This document shows, piece after piece, positions 24,850 through 33,704 of a DNA stretch of 64,000 nucleotides. The position numbers and the translations under genes are program-made. The stretch covers positions 1 to 64,000 of the forward strand of contig NZ_RJJT01000024.1 of assembly GCF_003938655.1 (NCBI RefSeq), given 5' to 3'. The notes below the pieces were generated by a model. That model saw only the letters and a list, made by a program, of their open reading frames with translations, was not told the DNA's origin and ran no database searches. Position 1 is the stretch's first letter. Each line of letters starts with the position of its first letter. Source of the DNA: Rhizobium pisi. GTDB taxonomy: Bacteria > Pseudomonadota > Alphaproteobacteria > Rhizobiales > Rhizobiaceae.

Positions 24850-25455
24850 TCAGAGCCGTTTCAGGCAATAGGAAAAATGCGCGTGTGATTCGACCGTCAG
24901 AAACTCGAATTGCCAGCCATAATCCTTGCAGAACTTGGTAACCGCCTCGACGACGCCGTAGACGATCGGCTTGACCGTGTTGCCGGTGCAGAAATCATGC
25001 CCGGCAATACGTCCCGTCCGCTTCACCTTCCTCTCGCAGAGCAGGAGTTCCTGCCAGGTGAGCTCGAAGGAATGGTCGGTATCGATATAGGCCCAGTCGA
25101 GAAAGTCGTCCTCGAATTCGGCAAGCTTTTCGAGCGATGTGCCCTGCATCAGATGCAGCCGGCCGGCCTCGATCTCGGCCGCGAACTTCGTATGGATCGA
25201 ATCGAGGCCGGAGCTGTAGCGATCCATCGACCAGGGATCGATGAGGTAGAGCTGGGCCGGCCGGTTCTTTTCCAGGATCTCCGCCGTATATTCGCCGAAG
25301 GCCGCTCCCACCTCGACCCCGATGCCGCCGTTCGGGATGCGGTAGAGCAATTCGCCGCGGTCCGGCAGCAGACGGGCGTTTTCCATATGATGGGCGCTGA
25401 GGGGAGTGCGCGGCATGTTCGCCCGGAGCGCCTGCCTTTCTTCACGTGTCTTCAT
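24850..25455 (-). CDS. Class I SAM-dependent methyltransferase (Methyltransf_24 type)
   Basis: A 201-residue protein with a Rossmann methyltransferase core: GIGVEVGAAFGEYTAEIL is motif I (about residues 44-61), QLYLIDPWS follows, and DFLDWAYIDTDHSFE is the motif IV region (about 117-131). HDFC supplies a further conserved segment. The substrate is unknown. It converges on the cupin gene, the two stop codons being 6 bases apart, and is divergent from the hypothetical gene at 25619. Confidence 0.8.
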   Translation of the reverse strand: MKTREERQALRANMPRTPLSAHHMENARLLPDRGELLYRIPNGGIGVEVGAAFGEYTAEILEKNRPAQLYLIDPWSMDRYSSGLDSIHTKFAAEIEAGRLHLMQGTSLEKLAEFEDDFLDWAYIDTDHSFELTWQELLLCERKVKRTGRIAGHDFCTGNTVKPIVYGVVEAVTKFCKDYGWQFEFLTVESHAHFSYCLKRL

Positions 25456-25618
25456 CTCTGATCTCGGGACTGCGGGCGACTGACGGCCCTGATGCGGTTC
25501 GAGGGGAACGTAGGAGCAGCCGACGCCGATGACAACCGCATGACAGGAATTTGCTTCTTTCGAGCAAAGCGTTAAGTTTCATCTGCAAACCGGCAAAGAG
25601 CCCTGGGAGGAGCGATTC

Positions 25619-25978
25619 ATGAGACGGATGTGGCCTGACGAATTCAATGCCATCATTGACGATGCCGAAGAGGTGGTGCTGGAATCTCCCGCAGAGCCAG
25701 GTGAAGCGCCGCTGCGCCGCAAAGCGCTGAAGGCACGCATTGCCATGGAGGATTACGAGCGGATCTGGCCGCTCGCCGAGATGCGCTTCCGGCTTGGCGA
25801 AGGAAGTTTCTCGGGCAAGGCGATCACGCTGATCACCACCAATCCCCATTACCACGCCTGGCATCCGAAGGACGGCGGCAGTCTCGAGGCTGTGTCGGAC
25901 AGCGGCCGCCACTACAAGAAGGATTATATCGTCGTCCACTTCCTGCTGGACGACGTGAGGGAAACATCCCCCGCCTGA
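25619..25978 (+). CDS. Hypothetical protein, 119 residues
   Basis: I do not recognise this family. The product is a small soluble acidic protein with no signal peptide or membrane span. It begins MRRMWPDEFNAIIDDAEEVV and contains an aromatic/His-rich stretch, TTNPHYHAWHPKDGG. The start has GGAGGAG a few bases upstream, and codon use resembles that of its neighbours, so it is probably a real gene. Confidence 0.65.
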   Translation: MRRMWPDEFNAIIDDAEEVVLESPAEPGEAPLRRKALKARIAMEDYERIWPLAEMRFRLGEGSFSGKAITLITTNPHYHAWHPKDGGSLEAVSDSGRHYKKDYIVVHFLLDDVRETSPA

Positions 25979-26110
25979 CAGGCTGCGATGGCGGTGCGGC
26001 CACAAGCCGCACCGGCACTATCCAGAAGCCAAGTTGATCCCGACGCTGATGACAATGGCGGCGATATCGCTAAGTTTGGCGAACATGTTCCTATAAAATT
26101 GGAGGCTCCC

Positions 26111-26656
26111 GTGACGGGCAATGTGCTGGATATCCCTGTCAAAACAGTGGACGGTCGCGAAACCACGCTCAACGAATACAAGGGTAGAGTGCTCCTGATC
26201 GTCAATGTCGCCTCGAAATGCGGGCTCACGCCGCAATATGACGGGCTCGAAAAGCTTTATGAGGAAAAGCGCGAGCGCGGTTTCGTCATCGCCGCTTTCC
26301 CTGCCAACGACTTCAAGGGCCAGGAGCCCGGCACCGACGCCGAGATCCTCGACTTCTGCACCCTGACCTATGACGTCAAATTCCCGATCTTCTCGAAAAT
26401 TTCGGTCAAAGGCGAGGCCCAGCACCCGCTCTACAGGCAGCTGACCAAATCGGGCGTGAAGACAACAGGCGACGGCCCGATGCGTGAACGCCTGAAATCC
26501 CACGGCATATCGGGCGACGAAGACGATATCCTCTGGAACTTCGAAAAATTCCTGATCGGCCGCGACGGCAAAATCGCCGGCCGCTTCGCGCCTGACGTGA
26601 CGGCGGATGATTCGCGGCTGGTCTCGGCGGTGGATAAAGAACTGGCGAAGGGGTGA
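26111..26656 (+). CDS. Glutathione-peroxidase-family thiol peroxidase
   Basis: A 181-residue Cys-type GPx. The peroxidatic Cys is residue 37 in NVASKCGLTPQY; the active-site Trp and Asn are in WNFEKFLI. The usual NQF motif reads FPANDFKGQEPG, and the resolving cysteine of that loop is absent. I place the start at GTG 26111 because GGAGG lies five bases upstream and the family sequence begins there; the in-frame extension to 25988 is not family-like. It probably reduces hydroperoxides using thioredoxin or glutathione in the cytoplasm. Confidence 0.9.
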   Translation: MTGNVLDIPVKTVDGRETTLNEYKGRVLLIVNVASKCGLTPQYDGLEKLYEEKRERGFVIAAFPANDFKGQEPGTDAEILDFCTLTYDVKFPIFSKISVKGEAQHPLYRQLTKSGVKTTGDGPMRERLKSHGISGDEDDILWNFEKFLIGRDGKIAGRFAPDVTADDSRLVSAVDKELAKG

Positions 26657-26795
26657 ATGATGGGGCGAGCACCACCGAATAAGGGATGCTCGTTACCCCG
26701 ATCACGCTCTCACAGCTGAGTCGGAGAAAATGAGAACGCGCATCCGGCAGTGTTCATGCGCTTCCGGATTGCGATGACTTGTCTGAGCAGGATCT

Positions 26796-27008
26796 TCAGA
26801 TTCCAAGCCAGGTCACAAGTGGGGGCGTAAAGTCCTTGAAGCCCACTCTCGGCCAGTCGCACTTTCTGTCAAATCTCGTCTTTGGTTCATGGCGCTGGCA
26901 TTGCGGATTCGTCTTGAACGCATATCCGGGCAGGGTGACATATCTGGCAGTTGGCGTGCAAAGGGCAATCGCGATGCACAGCGTCAATACGGAGCGCAGG
27001 GTCCTCAT
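26796..27008 (-). CDS. Small secreted protein, 70 residues
   Basis: The product begins with a signal-peptide-like stretch (MRTLRSVLTLCIAIALCTPT, cleavage probably near residue 21). The mature part of about 49 residues has two cysteines (PQCQ and RKCDW) and several aromatic residues. GGAGG lies six bases before the ATG at 27008, a much better start than the frame opening at 27071. I do not recognise the family. A frame on the opposite strand (26779-27030) is a shadow. Confidence 0.55.
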   Translation of the reverse strand: MRTLRSVLTLCIAIALCTPTARYVTLPGYAFKTNPQCQRHEPKTRFDRKCDWPRVGFKDFTPPLVTWLGI

Positions 27009-27193
27009 GGCACACCTCCAGGCGTCGTAGCCTTTGAGCGCGGAGACTTTCCGGGCGGCGAATTCTCCCACTTTTGCCGGCCGCCATCCATTCGCCCAAT
27101 AGGAGGTAGCGGCATGGCGGACGGAGTAGTCCGTTCTGGTGGAGCGCTAGCTTTCGAGCGGCGCGCATCTGAAGCTGTTTAGGGGAAAAGAAA

Positions 27194-27269
27194 TGGTGGG
27201 CGATGAGAGACTCGAACTCCCGACATCCTCGGTGTAAACGAGGCGCTCTACCAACTGAGCTAATCGCCC
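27194..27269 (-). tRNA. tRNA-Val (anticodon TAC)
   Basis: The minus strand reads GGGCGATTAGCTCAGTTGG through CCTCGTTTACACCGAGG to GTTCGAGTC and ends in an encoded CCA. The anticodon loop TTTACAC gives TAC, hence valine. All arms pair well. Length 76 nt with CCA. Confidence 0.97.
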
Positions 27270-27661
27270 ATCGCAAACGAAGCCGCATCGGCCCGCCGCG
27301 TTGGTGGCCGTGATCTATGCGGATCGCGGCAAAACCGCAAGAGTGTTTGTGAAGATTTTTTGATTTTTTTGCCGGTGATCCTGTGTCCGGCGATGCCCAA
27401 CAGGCTCGCACCGGCTGTGGATAAAGGGGAGGGGGAAGACGCGGGCATATTCGTTTGGACTGCGTCGTCGCCTTCGATCGGGTGCCGGCGCGGCAGCGGG
27501 CAAGGGAATTGCAGGCTTTGCCGAAACAATTCAACGACTGTCATGGTTTTGTCTCCAAACCTGCTTGACACTAAAAGGCGAACCCCGTAGTTAGCCGCTC
27601 ATCGAAACGGGCAGCCGTTTCGGAGAGGGTGCGAAGGCATCCGGATTGCTTGAAATGAAGT
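27270..27661. other. 392-base tRNA-flanking region without a gene
   Basis: I see no convincing coding frame; short frames on both strands lack ribosome sites and protein-like composition. It separates the tRNA-Val from the two tRNA-Asp genes and probably holds their promoters. Confidence 0.5.
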
Positions 27662-27738
27662 GCGGGTGTAGCTCAGTCGGTTAGAGTGCCGGCCTGTCAC
27701 GCCGGAGGTCGCGGGTTCGAGCCCCGTCACTCGCGCCA
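27662..27738 (+). tRNA. tRNA-Asp (anticodon GTC), copy 1
   Basis: GCGGGTGTAGCTCAGTCGG opens the gene, the anticodon loop is CTGTCAC (GTC, aspartate), the T arm contains GGTTCGAGCC and the gene ends CACTCGC-G-CCA. 77 nt, CCA encoded. Confidence 0.97.
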
Positions 27739-27788
27739 TTTCAAAGCCGGCGAAATTCGCCGCCGTCCGGCTCTTCCGTCCGTTATGC

Positions 27789-27865
27789 GCGGGTGTAGCT
27801 CAGTCGGTTAGAGTGCCGGCCTGTCACGCCGGAGGTCGCGGGTTCGAGCCCCGTCACTCGCGCCA
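27789..27865 (+). tRNA. tRNA-Asp (anticodon GTC), copy 2
   Basis: Identical to the copy 127 bases upstream over the whole 77 nt, including the encoded CCA and the following TTT. The spacer between the two differs, so this is a tandem duplication of the tRNA itself. Confidence 0.97.
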
Positions 27866-28112
27866 TTTTCTTCTGAAAGCCATGCAGTTTCCAGCGGTCA
27901 GCCATGCGGGTTCAGACGGCTTGCGCGGATTTGTCGCGACATCGTTGCATCTGCTTGATAATGTCCGCGCGCACTCGTCGAATTGCCTCTGTATAAAGTC
28001 TTGCGCCGGGGCTTCGGCTGCGCTAACCACGGCTTGTTGCAACGCACGTTCGCTTGCCGGGCATTTGCCCATATGCGCCGCCTGGCGCCGCCGGCAAGCA
28101 GGGATGAACATG

Positions 28113-28478
28113 ATGACTGAACTGCTCAGTTCCTATATTCCGATCGCCATCTTTATCGGTATCGCGCTTGTCATTGGCCTGGCGCTGCTCATCGCGCCGT
28201 TTGCCGTGGCTTTCAAAGCGCCCGATTCGGAAAAGCTCTCGGCTTACGAATGCGGCTTCAACGCTTTCGACGACGCCCGCATGAAGTTCGACATCCGCTT
28301 CTACCTCGTGTCGATTCTCTTCATCATCTTCGACCTCGAAGTCGCCTTCCTCTTTCCCTGGGCCGTTTCCTTTGGCGCCATCGGCTGGTTCGGCTTCTGG
28401 TCCATGATGGTCTTCCTTCTCGTGTTGACCATCGGTTTTATCTATGAATGGAAGAAGGGAGCCCTGGAATGGGAGTAG
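28113..28478 (+). CDS. nuoA: NADH-quinone oxidoreductase subunit A
   Basis: The first gene of the complex I operon. The 121-residue membrane protein has three predicted spans and the conserved loop KLSAYECGFNAFDDARMKFD, whose Cys is implicated in the quinone-site transition. I use the ATG at 28113, which gives the family length; AGGGA at 28099-28103 serves either this or the ATG at 28110. The frame open from 27813 overlaps tRNA-Asp and is not coding there. The stop overlaps the start region of nuoB. Confidence 0.96.
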   Translation: MTELLSSYIPIAIFIGIALVIGLALLIAPFAVAFKAPDSEKLSAYECGFNAFDDARMKFDIRFYLVSILFIIFDLEVAFLFPWAVSFGAIGWFGFWSMMVFLLVLTIGFIYEWKKGALEWE

Positions 28479-29053
28479 CCCCTGTGAGCAATCAACCGCT
28501 CGTCGCCCAGCAGCCGAAAGGGATCATCGATCCTTCGACCGGCAAGCCGATCGGCAGCAACGACGCCTTCTTTGGCGAGATCAACAATGAACTCGCCGAC
28601 AAGGGTTTTCTCGTCACCTCGACCGACGAACTGATCAACTGGGCCCGCACCGGCTCGCTGATGTGGATGACCTTCGGCCTTGCCTGCTGCGCTGTCGAAA
28701 TGATGCAGTTGTCGATGCCGCGTTATGACGTCGAGCGCTTCGGTTTTGCGCCGCGCGCCTCGCCGCGCCAGTCCGACGTGATGATCGTCGCCGGCACGCT
28801 GACCAACAAGATGGCGCCGGCGCTGCGCAAGGTCTACGACCAGATGCCCGAGCCGCGCTACGTCATCTCGATGGGCTCCTGCGCCAATGGTGGCGGCTAT
28901 TATCACTATTCCTATTCGGTCGTGCGCGGCTGTGACCGCGTCGTGCCGATCGACATTTACGTGCCGGGCTGTCCCCCCACGGCCGAGGCGCTGCTCTACG
29001 GCGTGCTTCTGCTGCAGAAGAAGATCCGGCGCACCGGCACGATCGAACGCTAA
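28469..29053 (+). CDS. nuoB: NADH-quinone oxidoreductase subunit B
   Basis: Carries the terminal N2 [4Fe-4S] cluster that reduces quinone. The 194-residue product shows the ligands in GLACCAVEMM, MGSCANGGGYYH and PGCPPTAEALL. The ATG at 28469 overlaps the end of nuoA by 10 bases, pointing to coupled translation; the longer frame from 28448 has no family support. The N-terminal 35 residues are a variable extension usual in alphaproteobacteria. Confidence 0.97.
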   Translation: MGVAPVSNQPLVAQQPKGIIDPSTGKPIGSNDAFFGEINNELADKGFLVTSTDELINWARTGSLMWMTFGLACCAVEMMQLSMPRYDVERFGFAPRASPRQSDVMIVAGTLTNKMAPALRKVYDQMPEPRYVISMGSCANGGGYYHYSYSVVRGCDRVVPIDIYVPGCPPTAEALLYGVLLLQKKIRRTGTIER

Positions 29054-29071
29054 GGGTTAAGGACAAGGCAT

Positions 29072-29674
29072 ATGAGTGAAGCCCTGACAGAGCTTGCGTC
29101 CTACCTTGGCGAAGCGCGCGGCAACCTGATCGCCGCTTCGCAGATGAAGTATGGCGAGCTGACGCTGACGGCAACGGGTGAGAACGTGATCGCGCTTCTG
29201 ACCTTCCTGCGTGACGACACCAAATGTGGTTTCGTCAATCTGATCGATATTTGCGGCGTCGACTGGCCGCAGCGCGAGCTGCGTTTCGATGTCGTCTATC
29301 ATCTGCTGTCGCCGAAGAAGAACCTGCGCATCCGCGTCAAGGTCGCAACCGATGAGGATACGCCGGTTCCGTCCGCCTGCGCCGTCTATCCCGGCGCCGA
29401 CTGGTTCGAGCGCGAAACCTGGGACATGTACGGCGTGCTCTTCACCGGCCATCCGGATCTGCGCCGCATCCTGACCGACTACGGTTTCGAAGGCCACCCG
29501 CTACGCAAGGACTTCCCGACGACAGGTTTCGTCGAGGTCCGTTACGACGATGCGGCAAAGCGCGTCGTTTACGAGCCGGTCGAGTTGAAGCAGGAATTCC
29601 GCAACTTCGACTTCATGTCGCCCTGGGAAGGCACGGATTATGTGCTTCCTGGCGACGAAAAGGCGAAACAATAA
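29072..29674 (+). CDS. nuoC: NADH-quinone oxidoreductase subunit C
   Basis: The 30-kDa subunit of the peripheral arm. The 200-residue protein has the signature ERETWDMYGVLFTGHPDLRR then ILTDYGFEGHPLRKDFP. It is separate from nuoD, as in mitochondria and other alphaproteobacteria, unlike the fused NuoCD of enterobacteria. It starts 18 bases after nuoB. Confidence 0.97.
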   Translation: MSEALTELASYLGEARGNLIAASQMKYGELTLTATGENVIALLTFLRDDTKCGFVNLIDICGVDWPQRELRFDVVYHLLSPKKNLRIRVKVATDEDTPVPSACAVYPGADWFERETWDMYGVLFTGHPDLRRILTDYGFEGHPLRKDFPTTGFVEVRYDDAAKRVVYEPVELKQEFRNFDFMSPWEGTDYVLPGDEKAKQ

Positions 29675-29741
29675 AATCCAAGGCGGCTGACAGGCACTGC
29701 GCCCGTCATTCACTGGTTATCTGAGAACGCGAGCCATCGCC

Positions 29742-30932
29742 ATGACCGAACATAACGTCCGCAACTTCAACATCAATTTCGGGCCGCAGCATCCGGCGGC
29801 GCACGGCGTTCTTCGTCTTGTCCTGGAGCTTGACGGCGAAATTGTGGAACGCGTCGATCCGCATATCGGCCTGCTGCATCGCGGCACCGAGAAGCTGATC
29901 GAGACGAAGACCTATCTTCAGGCAGTGCCCTATTTCGATCGCCTCGACTATGTCGCGCCGATGAACCAGGAACATGCCTATGCGCTGGCCGTCGAAAAGC
30001 TGCTCGGCATCGAGATCCCGATCCGCGGCCAGTTGATCCGCGTTCTCTATTCGGAAATCGGCCGCATCCTCTCGCATCTGCTGAACGTCACGACTCAGGC
30101 CATGGACGTCGGCGCGCTGACGCCGCCGCTCTGGGGCTTCGAAGAGCGTGAAAAGCTGATGGTGTTCTATGAGCGCGCCAGCGGCTCGCGCATGCACGCC
30201 GCTTATTTCCGTCCGGGCGGCGTCCACCAGGATCTGCCCGAAAAGCTCGTGCAGGACATCGGCGATTGGTGCGACCCGTTCCTGAAGGCGCTTGACGATA
30301 TCGACAACCTGTTGACCGGCAACCGCATCTTCAAGCAACGCAACGTCGATATCGGCGTCGTCTCGCTGGAAGATTGCTGGGCCTGGGGCTTCTCCGGCGT
30401 CATGGTGCGCGGTTCCGGCGCTGCCTGGGATCTGCGCCGCGCGCAGCCCTACGAATGTTATTCCGATCTCGAATTCGACATCCCGATCGGCAAGAACGGC
30501 GACAACTACGACCGTTATCTGATCCGTATGATCGAGATGCGCGAATCGGTCCGCATCATGAAGCAGTGCGTCAACCGCCTGCTCTCGGATGCGAAGACCG
30601 GTCCTTTCTCGTCGATCGACGGCAAGGTCGTACCGCCGAAGCGCGGCGAGATGAAGCGCTCGATGGAAGCGCTGATCCACCATTTCAAGCTCTACACCGA
30701 AGGCTATCACGTGCCGGCCGGCGAAGTTTATGCAGCCGTCGAGGCGCCGAAGGGCGAGTTCGGCGTCTATCTCGTCTCCGATGGCAGCAACAAGCCCTAT
30801 CGCTGCAAGATCCGCGCTCCCGGTTATGCGCATCTGCAGGCGATGGACTTCATGTGCCGCGGCCACCAGCTTGCCGACATCGCGGCCGTCCTCGGCTCGC
30901 TCGACATCGTCTTCGGCGAGGTGGATCGCTGA
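29742..30932 (+). CDS. nuoD: NADH-quinone oxidoreductase subunit D
   Basis: The 49-kDa subunit that forms the quinone pocket with NuoB. The 396-residue product has the N-terminal FNINFGPQHPAAHGVLRLVL, the LLHRGTEKLIE segment and the C-terminal CRGHQLADIAAVLGSLDIVF. Length is normal. The stop overlaps the ATG of the next small gene (TGATG at 30930-30934), so that gene is translationally coupled to nuoD. Confidence 0.97.
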   Translation: MTEHNVRNFNINFGPQHPAAHGVLRLVLELDGEIVERVDPHIGLLHRGTEKLIETKTYLQAVPYFDRLDYVAPMNQEHAYALAVEKLLGIEIPIRGQLIRVLYSEIGRILSHLLNVTTQAMDVGALTPPLWGFEEREKLMVFYERASGSRMHAAYFRPGGVHQDLPEKLVQDIGDWCDPFLKALDDIDNLLTGNRIFKQRNVDIGVVSLEDCWAWGFSGVMVRGSGAAWDLRRAQPYECYSDLEFDIPIGKNGDNYDRYLIRMIEMRESVRIMKQCVNRLLSDAKTGPFSSIDGKVVPPKRGEMKRSMEALIHHFKLYTEGYHVPAGEVYAAVEAPKGEFGVYLVSDGSNKPYRCKIRAPGYAHLQAMDFMCRGHQLADIAAVLGSLDIVFGEVDR

Positions 30933-31204
30933 TGCAGCGTCTGCCGCTCGTCGTCGCAATGCTCCTTTCGGCATCCGGGGTTTCGGCTCAGGAGGCCGAC
31001 ACCCTCGGCACGCCGCTGGGCCATAAGGAAGTGACGCCGCCGGCACAGCAATCGTCCATGGGCGAGCTTTTGTCCAAGGGCTATCAGATCAAGGCTGCCG
31101 TCCCGAACGGCAGCAAATTCGTAGTGTTTATGCAGAAAGACCAGTCGGCCTATGCCTGCGAAATGCAGTCTTTGACCGCTTCGCGGTGTGGAACCCTAAA
31201 CTGA
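30932..31204 (+). CDS. Small secreted protein encoded between nuoD and nuoE
   Basis: A 90-residue protein with a signal peptide (LPLVVAMLLSASGVSAQ, cleavage probably after residue 19) and two cysteines near the C-terminus (YACEMQ, SRCGTLN) that could form one disulfide. It overlaps nuoD by one base and ends 16 bases before nuoE, so it is embedded in the complex I operon. It is not one of the 14 core subunits and I do not recognise the family. Its predicted periplasmic location fits an assembly or stability role, but that is only inference. Confidence 0.75.
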   Translation: MQRLPLVVAMLLSASGVSAQEADTLGTPLGHKEVTPPAQQSSMGELLSKGYQIKAAVPNGSKFVVFMQKDQSAYACEMQSLTASRCGTLN

Positions 31205-31220
31205 CAAGGCGTGAGGAAGA

Positions 31221-32387
31221 ATGTCCGTTCGTCGATTAGCCGAAGATCAATTTCAGCCTGCCGCATTCGCATTCAGCGATGAGAATGCGGTCTGGGCGGA
31301 CAAGACGATCCAGAAATACCCCGCCGGCCGCCAGCAATCGGCGGTCATTCCGCTGTTGATGCGGGCGCAGGAGCAGGACGGCTGGGTCACGCGCGCGGCG
31401 ATCGAGAAAATCGCCGACATGCTGGATATGGCCTACATAAGAGTGCTCGAGGTCGCGACCTTCTACACGCAGTTCCAGCTGCATCCTGTAGGAACACGCG
31501 CCCACGTCCAGGTCTGCGGCACGACGCCTTGCATGCTACGGGGCTCGGAAGCGCTGATGTCGGTCTGCAAGAGCAAGATCCATGCCCATACCTTCGAGCG
31601 CAATGCCGAAGGCACGCTGTCCTGGGAAGAGGTCGAATGTCTCGGGGCCTGCGTCAACGCCCCGATGGTGATGATCGGCAAGGACACCTACGAGGACCTG
31701 ACGCCCGAGCGTCTCGAAGAGATCATCGACGCCTTTGCCGCCGGGAACGGCGCAAGCGTCAAGCCCGGCACCCAGATCGACCGGATATTCTCGGCACCTG
31801 AAGGCGGGCCGACCTCGCTGACGACGGAAGAGCCGAAGGCAAGGACGCGCGCCAAGAAGACGGATGCCGAAGCCATTTCGGCTCCTGTCGACGGCGCTCC
31901 GGTTCCGCCCTCCGAGGCTGCCCGCCCGAAGAGCACTGACGCGGAAACCAATGCCGCCCTGAAGACGCCGGCAACGGCGCCGAAGGCTGCGGCGAAGAAC
32001 GCAAAGGCTGCCCAGGAGCAGCCGATCTCCGGCACCGCGCTTGCGGAACCAGCGCCTGCGGCTGCGGTCAAGGCGGAAGCAGCTCCGGCGGCAAAGCCCA
32101 GCCTGACCGACAAGAACCGTCCGTCCGGCATCGAGAAGCCGGCTGCGCCGGATGATCTGAAGATGATTTCAGGCGTCGGTCCGAAGATCGAGGCGACGTT
32201 GAACGAAATCGGCATCTTCACCTTCGCACAAGTCGCAGGCTGGAAGAAGGCCGAGCGCGAATGGGTCGATGGCTACCTGAATTTCCGCGGCCGCATCGAG
32301 CGAGACGACTGGGTCAAGCAGGCCAAGGCGCTCGCCAAGGGCGGTGAAGCGGAATATATCAAGGTCTTCGGCAAGAAGCCGCGGTAA
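31221..32387 (+). CDS. nuoE: NADH-quinone oxidoreductase subunit E with C-terminal extension
   Basis: Residues 1-190 are the 24-kDa subunit with the N1a [2Fe-2S] ligands in VCGTTPCML and VECLGACVNAP. The total of 388 residues is about double the bacterial norm. Residues about 200-305 are a low-complexity Ala/Pro/Lys linker. Residues 311-388 form a separate domain beginning DDLKMISGVGPKIEATLNEI, a helix-hairpin-helix-like motif. The same domain ends the unknown protein at 33705-34391 in this operon. GAGGAAG precedes the ATG. A long NuoE of this type is known in rhizobia; the role of the tail is not. Confidence 0.95.
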   Translation: MSVRRLAEDQFQPAAFAFSDENAVWADKTIQKYPAGRQQSAVIPLLMRAQEQDGWVTRAAIEKIADMLDMAYIRVLEVATFYTQFQLHPVGTRAHVQVCGTTPCMLRGSEALMSVCKSKIHAHTFERNAEGTLSWEEVECLGACVNAPMVMIGKDTYEDLTPERLEEIIDAFAAGNGASVKPGTQIDRIFSAPEGGPTSLTTEEPKARTRAKKTDAEAISAPVDGAPVPPSEAARPKSTDAETNAALKTPATAPKAAAKNAKAAQEQPISGTALAEPAPAAAVKAEAAPAAKPSLTDKNRPSGIEKPAAPDDLKMISGVGPKIEATLNEIGIFTFAQVAGWKKAEREWVDGYLNFRGRIERDDWVKQAKALAKGGEAEYIKVFGKKPR

Positions 32388-32397
32388 GAGGTGAAGC

Positions 32398-33702
32398 ATG
32401 TTACAAGATAAAGACCGCATCTTTACCAACATCTACGGCCTCAAGGACAAATCCCTGAAGGGCGCGATGAGCCGCGGCCACTGGGACGGCACCAAGCACA
32501 TCCTCGAAAAAGGCCGCGACTGGATCATCAACGAGATGAAGGCATCCGGCCTTCGCGGTCGCGGTGGCGCCGGCTTCCCCACCGGTCTCAAATGGTCCTT
32601 CATGCCGAAGGAAAGCGACGGCCGCCCGCATTATCTCGTCGTCAACGCCGACGAATCCGAGCCCGGTACCTGCAAGGACCGCGACATCATGCGCCACGAT
32701 CCGCATACGCTGATCGAAGGCTGCGTCATCGCAAGCTTCGCCATGGGCGCCAATGCGGCTTACATCTACGTGCGCGGCGAATATATAAGAGAGCGCGAAG
32801 CGCTGCAGGCGGCGATCGACGAGTGCTATGATTACGGTCTGCTCGGCAAGAACAACAAGCTCGGCTGGGACATGGACATCTACGTCCATCACGGCGCCGG
32901 CGCCTATATTTGCGGCGAAGAAACCGCGCTGCTCGAAAGCCTCGAAGGCAAGAAGGGCCAGCCGCGCCTGAAGCCGCCATTCCCGGCCAATATGGGTCTC
33001 TACGGCTGCCCGACGACGGTCAACAACGTCGAATCGATTGCTGTTGCACCGACGATCCTGCGCCGCGGCGCCGGCTGGTTCTCGGCCATCGGTCGCCCGA
33101 ACAATGTCGGCACCAAGCTGTTCATGCTCTCCGGCCACGTCAACAAGCCGTGCACGGTCGAAGAGGAAATGGGCATCACCTTCCGCGAGCTGGTCGATCG
33201 CCACGCCGGCGGCATCCGCGGCGGCTGGGACAACCTGCTCGCCGTCATTCCGGGCGGCGCATCCTGCCCGATCGTTCCGGCCAAGGACATTATCGACTGC
33301 CCGATGGATTTCGACGGCCTGCGCGGCGTCGGCTCCTCCTTCGGCACGGCCGCCGCAATCGTCATGGACAAGTCCACCGACGTTATCAAGGCAATTGCCC
33401 GTATCTCGGCCTTCTTCAAGCACGAGAGCTGCGGCCAGTGCACGCCCTGCCGCGAAGGCACGGGCTGGATGTGGCGCGTGATGGAGCGCATGGCCAAGGG
33501 CAATGCCCAGAAGCGCGAAATCGACATGCTGTTCCAGGTGACGAAGCAGATCGAAGGCCACACCATCTGTGCGCTCGGCGACGCCGCCGCATGGCCGGTG
33601 CAGGGTCTGATCCGTAACTTCCGCCCCGAGATCGAAAAGCGCATCGACCAGTATACGGCAAGCGCGCTCGATCACGGCGCGGTTCTGGAGGCGGCTGAGT
33701 AA
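32398..33702 (+). CDS. nuoF: NADH-quinone oxidoreductase subunit F
   Basis: The 51-kDa subunit that binds NADH, FMN and the N3 cluster. The 434-residue product shows the dinucleotide loop GRGGAGFPTGLKWSF, the FMN/NADH segment GAGAYICGEETALLESLEG and the [4Fe-4S] ligands ESCGQCTPCREGTGWM with the fourth Cys in HTICALGDAAAWP. It follows nuoE by 10 bases. Length is normal. Confidence 0.98.
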   Translation: MLQDKDRIFTNIYGLKDKSLKGAMSRGHWDGTKHILEKGRDWIINEMKASGLRGRGGAGFPTGLKWSFMPKESDGRPHYLVVNADESEPGTCKDRDIMRHDPHTLIEGCVIASFAMGANAAYIYVRGEYIREREALQAAIDECYDYGLLGKNNKLGWDMDIYVHHGAGAYICGEETALLESLEGKKGQPRLKPPFPANMGLYGCPTTVNNVESIAVAPTILRRGAGWFSAIGRPNNVGTKLFMLSGHVNKPCTVEEEMGITFRELVDRHAGGIRGGWDNLLAVIPGGASCPIVPAKDIIDCPMDFDGLRGVGSSFGTAAAIVMDKSTDVIKAIARISAFFKHESCGQCTPCREGTGWMWRVMERMAKGNAQKREIDMLFQVTKQIEGHTICALGDAAAWPVQGLIRNFRPEIEKRIDQYTASALDHGAVLEAAE

Positions 33703-33704
33703 TC

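Noticed and set aside
27662..27865. tRNA-Asp tandem as the attachment site of an integrated element
   Set aside because: No integrase gene or foreign DNA flanks the tRNAs; both copies are complete and the next gene is core nuoA.
27813..28112. Upstream extension of nuoA
   Set aside because: The extension runs through tRNA-Asp copy 2 and lacks family similarity; the family start is at 28113.
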